Part shown: one piece after another, positions 55,535 through 63,274 of the stretch | How positions within the stretch are numbered: the stretch's first letter is position 1 | Layout of the letters: every line of letters starts with the position of its first letter | Notes under the pieces: model-generated | The model's database searches: none | What the model saw: the letters and a program-made list of their open reading frames with translations, nothing else | What the model was told of the DNA's origin: nothing | DNA from: JAFLCL01 sp964502175 | GTDB lineage: Bacteria > Myxococcota_A > Polyangia > Polyangiales > Sandaracinaceae | Reading direction: 5' to 3' | NCBI GenBank assembly: GCA_964502175.1 | Contig: CAZCVE010000048.1 | Location: 1 to 64,000 of the forward strand | DNA: 64,000 nt | Made by a program: the position numbers and the translations under genes

Positions 55535-56623
55535 TCAGCGCGAGACGAGCTTGTTCCACAGGCGGCGATACCAGGGCACGAGCTGCGCGAGGTCTTCGTC
55601 GTCGTCGGGCAGCGCGAGCTCGGCGGTGCGCTCCATCGCGAGCGCGGTGAGGGGGCTCGGCACGAACGCGACGACGCGCGGACCGCTCACCATGGCGGGG
55701 CTCGCGGGCGGGCTCGTGAAGGTCGCGGCATACGCCGCGGGCATCGCGGGCACGGGCGCGGGCGGCGGCGGACGCGACGGCGTGAAGTCCGCCTCGACCT
55801 TTTGCAGCAGCATCTGCGCGAAGCGCGCGGGCTCGATCGGCGGGTTCGCGGGCGCGGTCGGGGCTGCGCCCACGCGCGGCGGCGCGTTGCGGCGGCCGTC
55901 CTTCGCGAAGAGCGCGTCGAGGTCACGAATGATCGTGGGCGCGGGGCCGCCTTGCGGCATCGGTCGCGCGGCGCGCGAGGCGGGGATGGGCGCCACGTAC
56001 GAGTGGCGCGGCGGCGAGGGCTCGGTGATCGGCGCGACGGCGATCGGCGCGACGGCGGGCGTGCTGATGCGTGAGACGGGCGGCGAGCTGAGGCGAGCGA
56101 TCGGGGGCGTGCTGGGACGAGCGACGGGAGGCGCGCTGATGCGAGCGACGGGCGGCGTGCTGACACGGGGCGCGCTCACCGGGAGCACGTTCGTCGACGG
56201 GGGCGGTGCGCTCGGACGCGCCATCGTCCGCGGGACCGGCGGTGCGCTCACCCGCGCGATCGGCGGCGCGGGAGGCGCGCTCGGCCTCGCGAGCGACGTC
56301 ATGCTGGGGGCGATCGGGGGCTTCGCTCCCGTCGGCCGGGACCGCGGCGGAGGCAGGGTGCTCTCGCGGCGCGCGAGCACCGGTGACGCATGGGGCCTGA
56401 CGACTCCATGCGCGAAGCTCGTCTTCTCGCGCGGGAGCTCGGTCACCGCCTGGGGCCGCGCGACCTGGGATCGGGGGCTCGGAGGCCTCGGAGGAACGGG
56501 ACCGATCCGCCCGATCGGCGTGCCCTTCACCTTCACGGACGACGCGGCCGTCTTCGCGACAGGCCGAGAAACCGGGGGATTCGCGAGGTTCGGGAGCGTG
56601 TCTTCGGCCAGGGCGCTTGCCAT
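55535..56623 (-). CDS. Proline-rich low-complexity protein with conserved tail
   Basis: 362 residues. Residues about 60-210 are made of short (S/T)APPVxR and SxPPVxRIS units, a disordered Pro/Ala/Ser/Arg-rich array. A more ordered helix around about 240-280 (PAPTIIRDLDALFAKDGRR; PARFAQMLLQKVEADF) and a conserved-looking C-terminus LVPWYRRLWNKLVSR follow. It has no signal peptide and no membrane helix. A plus-strand frame of similar length exists (55551-56645), but the minus-strand ATG has a GGAGG 5 bases upstream and the C-terminal motif looks real. Function unknown, perhaps a scaffold that recruits partners through its Pro-rich part. Confidence 0.6.
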   Translation of the reverse strand: MASALAEDTLPNLANPPVSRPVAKTAASSVKVKGTPIGRIGPVPPRPPSPRSQVARPQAVTELPREKTSFAHGVVRPHASPVLARRESTLPPPRSRPTGAKPPIAPSMTSLARPSAPPAPPIARVSAPPVPRTMARPSAPPPSTNVLPVSAPRVSTPPVARISAPPVARPSTPPIARLSSPPVSRISTPAVAPIAVAPITEPSPPRHSYVAPIPASRAARPMPQGGPAPTIIRDLDALFAKDGRRNAPPRVGAAPTAPANPPIEPARFAQMLLQKVEADFTPSRPPPPAPVPAMPAAYAATFTSPPASPAMVSGPRVVAFVPSPLTALAMERTAELALPDDDEDLAQLVPWYRRLWNKLVSR

Positions 56624-56736
56624 CGTTGCCTCCGCCACCCGCTAGAGCAGCGGTCGTGCCACCACGCCCACGCACGACGCGGCGGCGCGACAACGACGGC
56701 TTTACAAGCCGCGTGGGGCGCGCGAGCCTGCCGGCC

Positions 56737-57207
56737 ATGGCCGCGATCGACGCAGTGAGCGTGGCAGCGCGTCGAGCGCTGCTCGAGGTGATGATGCAGG
56801 TGGCGTGGGCCGATCGAGAGATCGCGCCCGAAGAGCGCCAGGCCGCGCAGGCGGCCGCGATGGCGCTCGGCCTCGTGCTCCCGGGCGAGAAGGACGTGAC
56901 CGAGTCCGATCACACGCCGCCGAGCCTCGAGAGCCTCGACTTCAGCGCGCTCTCGGATCGCGACCGTGACCTCGTCTACGTCTGCGCGGAGTGGATGGCG
57001 CAGGCCGACTCCGTCGAGCAGGCCGAAGAGGTCGAGCTGCTCGCGCGCCTCCGCGCGAAGCTCTCGGTCGACGAGACGCGCGCGGTCGATCTGCGGGGCA
57101 TCGCGGTCGCGCTCCACGCCAAGCAGGTCGTCGAGCGCGGCTCGTGGTGGCGCGCGTTCGATCGGCTCGTCATGGAAGCCGCGCGCTCCCTCGCGACCAA
57201 GGCGTGA
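56737..57207 (+). CDS. TerB-like tellurite-resistance-fold protein
   Basis: 156 residues with the TerB-type acidic helical fold: ALLEVMMQVAWADREIAPEERQAA (the WAD-x-E-x-x-x-E-E core that binds metal in TerB relatives) and, on the second helical half, ALSDRDRDLVYVCAEWMAQADSVEQAEE. Such proteins are found in stress and membrane contexts; tellurite resistance itself is not implied. It overlaps the next gene by a GTGA, starting a three-gene operon with an exported coiled-coil protein and an OmpA-like lipoprotein. Confidence 0.65.
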   Translation: MAAIDAVSVAARRALLEVMMQVAWADREIAPEERQAAQAAAMALGLVLPGEKDVTESDHTPPSLESLDFSALSDRDRDLVYVCAEWMAQADSVEQAEEVELLARLRAKLSVDETRAVDLRGIAVALHAKQVVERGSWWRAFDRLVMEAARSLATKA

Positions 57208-57614
57208 GCGTCCGGGCGATCGCGGTGCGCGTCGTCTTCGTCGCGGCGCTCGTGCTCGGCGTCGTGATCGCGCCGTCGCGCGTGTCGGCCGATCCGCCCG
57301 AGCTCGAGACGCGCGTGTCGGCGCTCGGCCCCGTGCGTGAGGGTGAGACGCCCGTCTACGAGCAGCTCGCGCGTACGCTCGAGACCGCCGAGACCGCGGC
57401 GAGCGAGGGCGACAGCGCGCGCGCCGAGCGACACCGCGATCTCGCGCTCGCGCTCGTTCGTTCGCTCGAGGCGCGTCGTCGCGTGGCCGAGCTGCGCGCG
57501 CGGATCACCGAGCGTGAGGCTGCGATGCGCGCGGCCCGCGAGCGGCTCGAGCGCGCACGCAACGCCGCCACGCAGAGTGCGGCTGATCGCGGGCGCGTGG
57601 AGAGCGCGCGATGA
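57204..57614 (+). CDS. Exported coiled-coil protein, unknown
   Basis: 136 residues. Start GTG 57204 overlaps the TerB-like stop. A signal peptide (about 1-28, ending SVRVSA-type) is followed by charged Ala/Arg/Glu helices that should form a coiled coil (about 55-130). No enzyme features. It overlaps the OmpA-like gene by ATGA, so the three are co-translated and the protein may act next to the OmpA-like lipoprotein. Confidence 0.6.
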   Translation: MSVRAIAVRVVFVAALVLGVVIAPSRVSADPPELETRVSALGPVREGETPVYEQLARTLETAETAASEGDSARAERHRDLALALVRSLEARRRVAELRARITEREAAMRAARERLERARNAATQSAADRGRVESAR

Positions 57615-58777
57615 GGCTCGTGGGCTCGGTGGCCTGTGTGGTCGCGCTCGCGGTGAGCGCGTGCGGCGGCGCGGGAGCCTCGCGCGTGGCGAGGCTCGAG
57701 ACCGATCTCCGCGACGTGATCGATCCATCGGCGGGCACCGACGGCGCACGCCGCGCGCGCGCTGCGATCGAGGACACGCGCGGCAGCGAGGCGCGGGGCG
57801 TCGCGCTCGACGCCGACGAGAACGCGAGCCGGGCGCGCGCCTGGGCCGACGTGGACGTGGGCGAGCGCGAGATCGTCGCGCTCGAAGACGAGCTCGGACG
57901 CCTCGAGGCGGACGTGCTCTCCGTGGAGGCGGAGGCGAGCAGCGTCGAGCACGAGGGCGAGCTCTCTCGCGCCGCGAGCCTTGCGCTCGCCGAAGCGAAC
58001 GCCGCGCGCGACGAGCTCTCTCGTGCGCTCGCTCGCGCGGAGGCCGACGAGAGCGTGCCGCGTCGCGCGCGTCGCGTGGGCCTCGCCGAGGGGCCCGAGG
58101 TGCGCCGCATGGCCGACGTGCTCGCCGATCGTGCGCGTGTGCTCGCGTCTGCTGCGCGCGGCATGGGCGCGTCGACCGAGAGCCTCGCGTCCGCTGACGC
58201 CGCGATCGCGGCGGTCGATCCCCAAGAGGATCCCGCGCAGCGCCTCGCGCTGGCCGATCGCGCGCACGGGCTCGCGCAGCTCGCGCTCGCGGACGCGCGT
58301 CATCGCCTCGGTCCGACGCCGAGCGCCGAGGAGATCGAGGCCTTCCGCGAGGCGCTCGAGACCGAAGGCTTCGCCCCGCTGCGCGACGAGCGAGGCTTTG
58401 GCGCGCGCGTGCCCGACGCGTTCGAGGGCAACGCGATCGCGCCGGCCCAGCGCGGTCGGCTGCGTCACCTCGCGGAGATCATCGCGAGCCATCCCGCGGG
58501 GCCGATCGTGGTCAGCGCCGAGGCCGATGGAACGCGCGAGTCGCAGGCGCGGGCAGCGCGTCGCGTCGAGGCGCTGCGCCGCGCGATCCTCGGCGACCGC
58601 ACGCGCGAGATCATCGCCACCGTGAGCATCGAGGTCCGCGTGCCACCCCCCGCGGTGCCGCCCAGCGGAGCGCGCGTCGTCTTGCCCGCGTACGTGCCGC
58701 CCACGCCGAGCCCCGTGGCGCCCGCTCCCGCGCAGGGGACCGCGGCAGGCGAGTCGAGCGAGCCGCAGACGGAGTGA
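57611..58777 (+). CDS. Lipoprotein with coiled coil and OmpA-like C-terminal domain
   Basis: 388 residues. Lipobox VSAC (about C18). A long Ala/Glu/Arg-rich helical region (about 30-230) resembles a coiled coil. The C-terminal domain (about 255-345) has the OmpA/MotB layout: an FEGNAIAPAQRGRLRHLAEIIASHPAGPIVVSAEADGT block, then SQARAARRVEALRRAIL, which resembles the peptidoglycan-binding OmpA fold. A Pro-rich tail follows. It could link an outer membrane to the cell wall. The start overlaps the upstream stop (ATGA). Confidence 0.68.
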   Translation: MRLVGSVACVVALAVSACGGAGASRVARLETDLRDVIDPSAGTDGARRARAAIEDTRGSEARGVALDADENASRARAWADVDVGEREIVALEDELGRLEADVLSVEAEASSVEHEGELSRAASLALAEANAARDELSRALARAEADESVPRRARRVGLAEGPEVRRMADVLADRARVLASAARGMGASTESLASADAAIAAVDPQEDPAQRLALADRAHGLAQLALADARHRLGPTPSAEEIEAFREALETEGFAPLRDERGFGARVPDAFEGNAIAPAQRGRLRHLAEIIASHPAGPIVVSAEADGTRESQARAARRVEALRRAILGDRTREIIATVSIEVRVPPPAVPPSGARVVLPAYVPPTPSPVAPAPAQGTAAGESSEPQTE

Positions 58778-58843
58778 GCGCGGGCCAGTGACGGCGAGCG
58801 GCGGCGCGTGAGAGCGCCCTCGCTTCCGTGGCATCCTCGTCGG

Positions 58844-60796
58844 GTGAAGCTGCGCGTCTGCCTCTTCGTGTCGTTCTCCGTGGCGCTCGCCATGCTCGGC
58901 TGTGGCGCGCGCAGCGGGCTCGAAGGCGAGCCACCGCCGCGGCGCGATGCTGGCCGTGACTCGGGCCTCGACGCGGGCCGCTTCGACGCCGGTCCCGTCG
59001 ACGCAGGCCCGCCCGACACGGGCATGTGCACGGCCGTCGATCGCGACGGCGATGGCGTGACGGGCTGCGAGGGCGACTGCGACGACGCGAACCCCACGAT
59101 CTCTCCGCGCGCCCCCGAGCTCTGCAACGACCGCGACGACGACTGCGACGCGCGCACCGACGAGGGCGTCCGCTCCGAGTGCGACGACTGCCGCCCGGGA
59201 TGCCGTCGGCAGCCCGTGCCCGAGACCGGCGAGACGTGGGATCTCACCGACGCCGAGGGCCTCGACGTCGACTCCGGAGGCGGCTTGGTGCTCAGCACCT
59301 CGCGCACCGAGTCGCACGACGCGTGGATCTCGAACTACCGCTTCGGCACGGTCACGCGCATCGACACGCGCACCGGCATCCAGGTCGGCGAGTACGACTC
59401 GGTGATCCTCGACGGCACCAACCACGCATCGACGCCGGGTGAGGAGTGCGAGGTCGAGCGCGCGGGCGGCAACTGTCCGTCGCGCACGGCCGTCGATCGC
59501 CGCGGCAACGTCTACGTCGCCAACCGCGCGTTCTTCACGCAGGCCACGGTCACCAAGATCGCCGCGCTCCGCGAAGACTGCATCGATCGCAACGGCAACG
59601 GCGCGATCGACACCTCGACCGATCGCGACGGCGACGGCGTCATCGAGCACGCGGTGCCGGGCGAGTACATCGGTCAGGACGACGAGTGCATCCTCTGGAC
59701 GGTCGACGTCGGCGCGATCAACGGCATCGCGCGCGCGATCGCCGTCGACGCCACGGGCCACGTGTGGGTGGGCCTCCACGGCGGGCGTCAGGCGATCGAG
59801 CTCGATCCCGACAGCGGCGCGATCCTCGCGACGATCGAGCTCGGCCTCTTCGCGCCGTACGGCGCAGCGGCGTCGGGCGACGGTCGCGTGTGGTTCACCG
59901 AGGTCGCGTCGGGGAGCCTGCTCGCGGTCGACACCGCGACGCGCACGATCAGCGACGGCGCGCGCGTCGCATCGCCCGATCGCTGCCAGGGCAGCTACGG
60001 CGTCGCGATCGGGCCCGACGGCGTGGTGTGGGTCGCCGGCTTCTTGTGCCCGTGGATCTACGCGTACAGCCCGCGCACGCGCGCCACCCGCGCGATCGAG
60101 CTCCCGGACTCGGGCATCACGCGCGGCATCGCCGTCGACGCCGACGGCATCGTCTACGTGGCCTCGTCGCACGACTTCATCGCGTTCGGCGCCGACGGCC
60201 GCATCATCGACGCGAGCCCGCCGGTCGGTCGCCTCACGATCGTCGATCCGCGTCCGCGCGAGGCCGTGATCGAGATCCTCGGCACGGCCGCCGCGCCGCT
60301 CGCGGGCCGAGGCTCGACGGGCATCGGCCTCGCCGACGGCTACGCGTGGCTCGTGAACCAAGAGAGCTCCACGGCGACGCGCATCGATCTCCGCACGCAC
60401 GCGATGACCGAGATCCCCACGGGCACCGCGCCCTACACCTACTCGGACTTCACGGGCTACGCGCTCCGCACGTTCGTGTCGCCCAACGGCACGCTGCGCA
60501 CGATCCTCGCGGGCTGCGCGAGCGGGCCCACGCAGTGGGAGCGCGTCGACTGGAGCGCCGACATCCCGCCGGGCACCGACGTCTCGCTCCGCATGCGCAC
60601 GGCGCGCACCGAAGACGAGCTCACGACCGCGCGCTGGGTCGGCCCGTTCCGCACGCGGCCCACCGATCTCGAGCTCCCGCCCGGTCCCGTGAGCGGCGAG
60701 CGCTTCGCGGAGCTCGAGCTCACGCTCGACTCGGGCGGCACCTCGAGCAGCCCTCGGCTCGAGCGCCTCACCGTGCAGTACAACTGCCCCCTCTGA
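58844..60796 (+). CDS. MopE-type metal-binding motif and beta-propeller lipoprotein
   Basis: 650 residues. Start GTG 58844 gives a signal with lipobox MLGC (about C18). Short Asp/Ala linker, then the putative metal-binding MopE-type motif (DGDGVTGCEGDCDDANPTI...PELCNDRDDDCDARTDEG). An NHL/SMP-30-type propeller (about 150-520) follows, with repeated VDxxGxVYVA-type strands (RGNVYVANRAFF; TGHVWVGLHGG; GRVWFTEVA; DGVVWVAGF; DGIVYVASSH), and then a beta-sandwich C-terminus. CATCCT lies 6 bases before the GTG. Probably a calcium-binding surface protein; ligand unknown. Confidence 0.75.
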   Translation: MKLRVCLFVSFSVALAMLGCGARSGLEGEPPPRRDAGRDSGLDAGRFDAGPVDAGPPDTGMCTAVDRDGDGVTGCEGDCDDANPTISPRAPELCNDRDDDCDARTDEGVRSECDDCRPGCRRQPVPETGETWDLTDAEGLDVDSGGGLVLSTSRTESHDAWISNYRFGTVTRIDTRTGIQVGEYDSVILDGTNHASTPGEECEVERAGGNCPSRTAVDRRGNVYVANRAFFTQATVTKIAALREDCIDRNGNGAIDTSTDRDGDGVIEHAVPGEYIGQDDECILWTVDVGAINGIARAIAVDATGHVWVGLHGGRQAIELDPDSGAILATIELGLFAPYGAAASGDGRVWFTEVASGSLLAVDTATRTISDGARVASPDRCQGSYGVAIGPDGVVWVAGFLCPWIYAYSPRTRATRAIELPDSGITRGIAVDADGIVYVASSHDFIAFGADGRIIDASPPVGRLTIVDPRPREAVIEILGTAAAPLAGRGSTGIGLADGYAWLVNQESSTATRIDLRTHAMTEIPTGTAPYTYSDFTGYALRTFVSPNGTLRTILAGCASGPTQWERVDWSADIPPGTDVSLRMRTARTEDELTTARWVGPFRTRPTDLELPPGPVSGERFAELELTLDSGGTSSSPRLERLTVQYNCPL

Positions 60797-60828
60797 CGCG
60801 CTGCGATCCACCTCGAGGAGAGCCCACG

Positions 60829-61245
60829 ATGTCCACGCGCCGCTCGTTCGTCGTCTCGTCGCTCTCGTCGCTCGGTCTCGCCGTGGGCCTCGGCGTCGTG
60901 GCGCGCTCGGCTGCTGCGCGCTGCATGCAGATCCCGCTCGAGACCGAGGTCGAGCGGAGCCGCTACGTGATCGAGGTCGCCGTGCTCCGCGTCGACGCCC
61001 ACGCTGCGCTGCTGCGCACGCGCGCGAGCTGGAAGGGCACGCCACCCGAGACGCTCACGGTGTCCTTCTCGGGCCGCAGTCACCCGCTGCGGCGCGTGGC
61101 CGAAGACACGACGCACATCGTCTTTCCGCACGGGTCCTCGGACGCCCGCCTCTCGCTCTATCCCTGCGGCGCGAGCGGCATCCTCGACGCTGCGATGACC
61201 GATGCGCTGCGAGCGCTGGGCCTCACGCGTCGCGCGCTGGGGTGA
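60829..61245 (+). CDS. Small exported protein, unknown
   Basis: 138 residues. A Tat-like or Sec signal (TRRSFVVSSLSSLGLAVGLG) is followed by a compact domain resembling tissue-inhibitor or OB-type folds (RCMQIPLETEVERSRYVIEVAVLRVDA...LRTRASWKGTPPETLTVSFSG). A ribosome-binding GAGGAGAG lies upstream of the ATG. It follows the propeller gene by 32 bases and may be co-transcribed. Its TGA directly abuts the TCA (stop) of the minus-strand gene. Confidence 0.6.
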   Translation: MSTRRSFVVSSLSSLGLAVGLGVVARSAAARCMQIPLETEVERSRYVIEVAVLRVDAHAALLRTRASWKGTPPETLTVSFSGRSHPLRRVAEDTTHIVFPHGSSDARLSLYPCGASGILDAAMTDALRALGLTRRALG

Positions 61246-61818
61246 TCACTGCGTGATGTAGCTGCTGTTGCCGCCGGTCGTCGTGACGCCGTTCGTACCG
61301 CCGGTCGTCGTGACGCCGTTGGTGCTCTGCGTGACGGGGCTCGTGAGCTGCCACGCGCACATGCCCTGACACTGGAGCACGTACGTCGCCGTGTACCCGC
61401 AGCCCATCACGGTGCGTCCCATGCCGGCCGCGGGCTGCATGTCCATCGCGTCGGGCTGGCAGCTCATGTCGGTCGCCGCGCGCGCCATCAGGTCCTCGGC
61501 GACCGGGCTCCAGCTGCACGTGTTCGCGTACGTGCCCTGACGACACTGGAGGTTGTAGACGACCATGTGCCCGCAGCCCTCGACCGAGTACGTCTGCGGC
61601 GCGACGCCCTGGATCGAGATCGTGTCCGACGGCGTGCACGGGTACTGCTGCTCGAACTGCTGCGCGAGCGACGTGAGCCGGCGTCCGTTCACCACACGAT
61701 CGCCCGGATAGATGGACGCTTGCAGCGTGGCCCCGCTGGTCAGGCCGCCGCCGCAGCCGGCGATCGAGCCACCCAACAGCGCCACTCCGAGCCCGAGACC
61801 GACGACGACGTTCCTCAT
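61246..61818 (-). CDS. Cysteine-containing lipoprotein with C-terminal repeat, unknown
   Basis: 190 residues. Lipobox SIAGC (about C22). The mature part contains two similar units around GCGHMVVYNLQC and GCGYTATYVLQC, each a C-G-x(4)-Y-x-LQC hairpin, suggesting internal duplication with disulfides. It ends with TNGVTTTGG repeats. No known family. Confidence 0.6.
   Translation of the reverse strand: MRNVVVGLGLGVALLGGSIAGCGGGLTSGATLQASIYPGDRVVNGRRLTSLAQQFEQQYPCTPSDTISIQGVAPQTYSVEGCGHMVVYNLQCRQGTYANTCSWSPVAEDLMARAATDMSCQPDAMDMQPAAGMGRTVMGCGYTATYVLQCQGMCAWQLTSPVTQSTNGVTTTGGTNGVTTTGGNSSYITQ
61271..61324. repeat. 27-bp tandem repeat, two copies (TNGVTTTGG)
   Basis: Two near-identical 27-base units at 61271-61297 and 61298-61324 encode a 9-residue Thr/Gly repeat at the C-terminus of the 61246 gene. 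A third, partial similarity follows. Likely slippage product. Confidence 0.72.
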
Positions 61819-61861
61819 GGGGGCGCGAGGATGCCAGAGCGGCCGCCGTTCGCAACGAGGG

Positions 61862-62323
61862 TCACCGTCGTCGCGAGAGCGCGCGCACGGCCTCGAGCAT
61901 CTCCGCATCGGCCACGTCCTTGGTGCGCCCCGCGGCGCGCTTGTTCGCGATGAGGTCCTCGAGGCCGAGGATCGACACTTCGGTGCCGTCGATGCTCACC
62001 TGGATGCGGCGTCGCCACGCCGTCGCGAACGTGACCGCGGGAATGTGCGTCAGGATGTCGACGCGCAGCGGCTTCCTGCCGAACTGCCAGAACGTGTCGG
62101 GCTCGAGGATCTCTTCCGCCGACGGCGCGAAGCTACCGAGGCCGAAGTCGAGCAGCGCTGCCCGCAGCTTTTTCCCGTTCGCGAGTGTTCGGTCGACGAG
62201 CAGATCCATGTCCTCGGTCGTCCGAGGCGTTCCGTGGACCGAGACCGCGTGACCCCCGATCAACAGATACCGCACCCGATGTCGGGCCAACGTCGCGAGG
62301 AGATCCGACCAGTCGCGCGGCAT
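61862..62323 (-). CDS. Nucleotidyltransferase-fold protein (AbiEii/MNT-like), possible toxin
   Basis: 153 residues from ATG 62323 (an upstream GTG at 62335 is possible). The nucleotidyltransferase signature is VRYLLIGGHAVSVHGTPRTTEDMDLLVD: GG and then D-x-D-type acidic residues (D, MD, L). A C-terminal helical part with a characteristic LGLEDLIANKRAAGRTKDVADAEML is common in this family. Such proteins often act in toxin-antitoxin pairs and sit downstream of a small partner. Here the partner gene (62133-62477) precedes and overlaps it, supporting a pair. The toxin role is inference. Confidence 0.75.
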   Translation of the reverse strand: MPRDWSDLLATLARHRVRYLLIGGHAVSVHGTPRTTEDMDLLVDRTLANGKKLRAALLDFGLGSFAPSAEEILEPDTFWQFGRKPLRVDILTHIPAVTFATAWRRRIQVSIDGTEVSILGLEDLIANKRAAGRTKDVADAEMLEAVRALSRRR

Positions 62324-62477
62324 CTGGGTAGTCACGCCCGTAGATCCGTCGCCGGAGCTGTTCGACCGCGGCGAGCTTCTCTTCGTACGTGCGGGCGGCG
62401 TCTTCTTCGACATTGGTGGCCTCGGCCTCCTCGAACGAGTGGAACTTCCTCACGACCCAGTCGCTCCGAGAGCTCAT
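62133..62477 (-). CDS. Small partner gene, antitoxin-like, overlapping the nucleotidyltransferase
   Basis: 114 residues. The N-terminus VRKFHSFEEAEATNVEEDAARTYEEKLAAVEQLRRRIYG matches the small proteins that commonly precede nucleotidyltransferase toxin-like genes (HSFEEAE...EERL...LRR..YG). The C-terminal half, after YGRDYPDAARL, overlaps the start of the nucleotidyltransferase gene in another frame for about 190 bases. Relatives usually stop near this point, so a stop may have been lost by mutation or sequence error, or the overlap may be real. Confidence 0.55.
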   Translation of the reverse strand: MSSRSDWVVRKFHSFEEAEATNVEEDAARTYEEKLAAVEQLRRRIYGRDYPDAARLVGSPRDVGPTSGAVSVDRGSRGLGPRNASDDRGHGSARRPNTREREKAAGSAARLRPR

Positions 62478-62495
62478 CGAGCGATGCTCCCGCGT

Positions 62496-63233
62496 TCAAG
62501 CGCGCGCGTCGAGCGCGGCGGTCTGCAGATCCGCGGGCTCCGCGACCCGGTTCTCCCACACGCGATCCCGCGCGATCACGACGAGCGCCTTCGCGAGCTC
62601 CTCGCCGGTGATCGATCGGTACCGATCGCGCAGATCTTTCGCGCCCACGGCGCCCAGCACGCCGAGGAGGCCGTTCACGATCGGGGCGCTCACCTTCTCG
62701 AGGGCGCGCGGCGTGTCGCGCTCGCCCACGATGAACGACGGTCGCGCGATCGTGTACGGCACGCCGCTCTCGCGCAGCGTGCGCTCGACGCGCGCGCGCG
62801 CCTGGAGGTAGCTGCCCGCCGCCGAGTCGCTCGTGCCCACCGACGAGAGGTACACGAAGCGCGGCTTGCTCGTGGCGCTGCGACAGGCCGCGATCGCCAT
62901 CTCGGTGAGCGCGATGTCGACGGCGTCGTACGTCTCCTTGCTCGCGTCGCGTCCGTCCTTGCTCGCCTGCTTCACGCGCGCCTGCGTCGTGCCGAGCAAG
63001 CCGAACACGATCGACGGGCTCTCGTTCGCGACGAGCGCGTCGATCGCGTCCTTCGTCCACGCGGCGCTCGACACCTCGGCGCCTTCCTTCGTGAATCGTT
63101 CGGTCCACTCCGCGAGCCGCGACGAGTCGGGACGCACGTGCGCGATCACGCGCACGCCGCGCTTCACGAGGTGCGAGACGACGAAGCGGCCCGTGAGGCC
63201 CGTCGCGCCGAAGACGATCGCCGTGTCCTTCAT
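62496..63233 (-). CDS. NAD(P)H-binding SDR-like protein (atypical, NmrA-type)
   Basis: 245 residues from ATG 63233. The nucleotide-binding GATGLTGRFV at residues 9-18 is typical of atypical/extended SDR or NmrA-like proteins. Later motifs such as FVYLSSVGTS and YLQARARVERTLRESGVPYTIARPSFIVG resemble the catalytic-region Tyr-x3-Lys in a changed form (Y-L-Q-A-R). It may act as a redox sensor or reductase. The 27-base upstream extension is less likely than ATG 63233. Confidence 0.8.
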   Translation of the reverse strand: MKDTAIVFGATGLTGRFVVSHLVKRGVRVIAHVRPDSSRLAEWTERFTKEGAEVSSAAWTKDAIDALVANESPSIVFGLLGTTQARVKQASKDGRDASKETYDAVDIALTEMAIAACRSATSKPRFVYLSSVGTSDSAAGSYLQARARVERTLRESGVPYTIARPSFIVGERDTPRALEKVSAPIVNGLLGVLGAVGAKDLRDRYRSITGEELAKALVVIARDRVWENRVAEPADLQTAALDARA

Positions 63234-63274
63234 CGCGCGTACGTAGCGCGCCCTGCGCATGGCAGCATCGCGCG

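Noticed and set aside
55551..56645. Plus-strand open frame of 364 codons opposite the Pro-rich gene
   Set aside because: Gly/Arg-rich translation without ordered end or ribosome-binding site; the minus strand has GGAGG before its ATG and a conserved-looking C-terminus. Not fully excluded.
57356..61045. A 1,229-codon open frame on the minus strand
   Set aside because: It is antisense to several well-supported plus-strand genes; its product is Arg/Ala/His-rich with no domain. It is a typical shadow in GC-rich DNA.
61271..61324. CRISPR-like direct repeat
   Set aside because: Only two adjacent 27-base units without spacers, inside a coding region; it is a tandem protein repeat.
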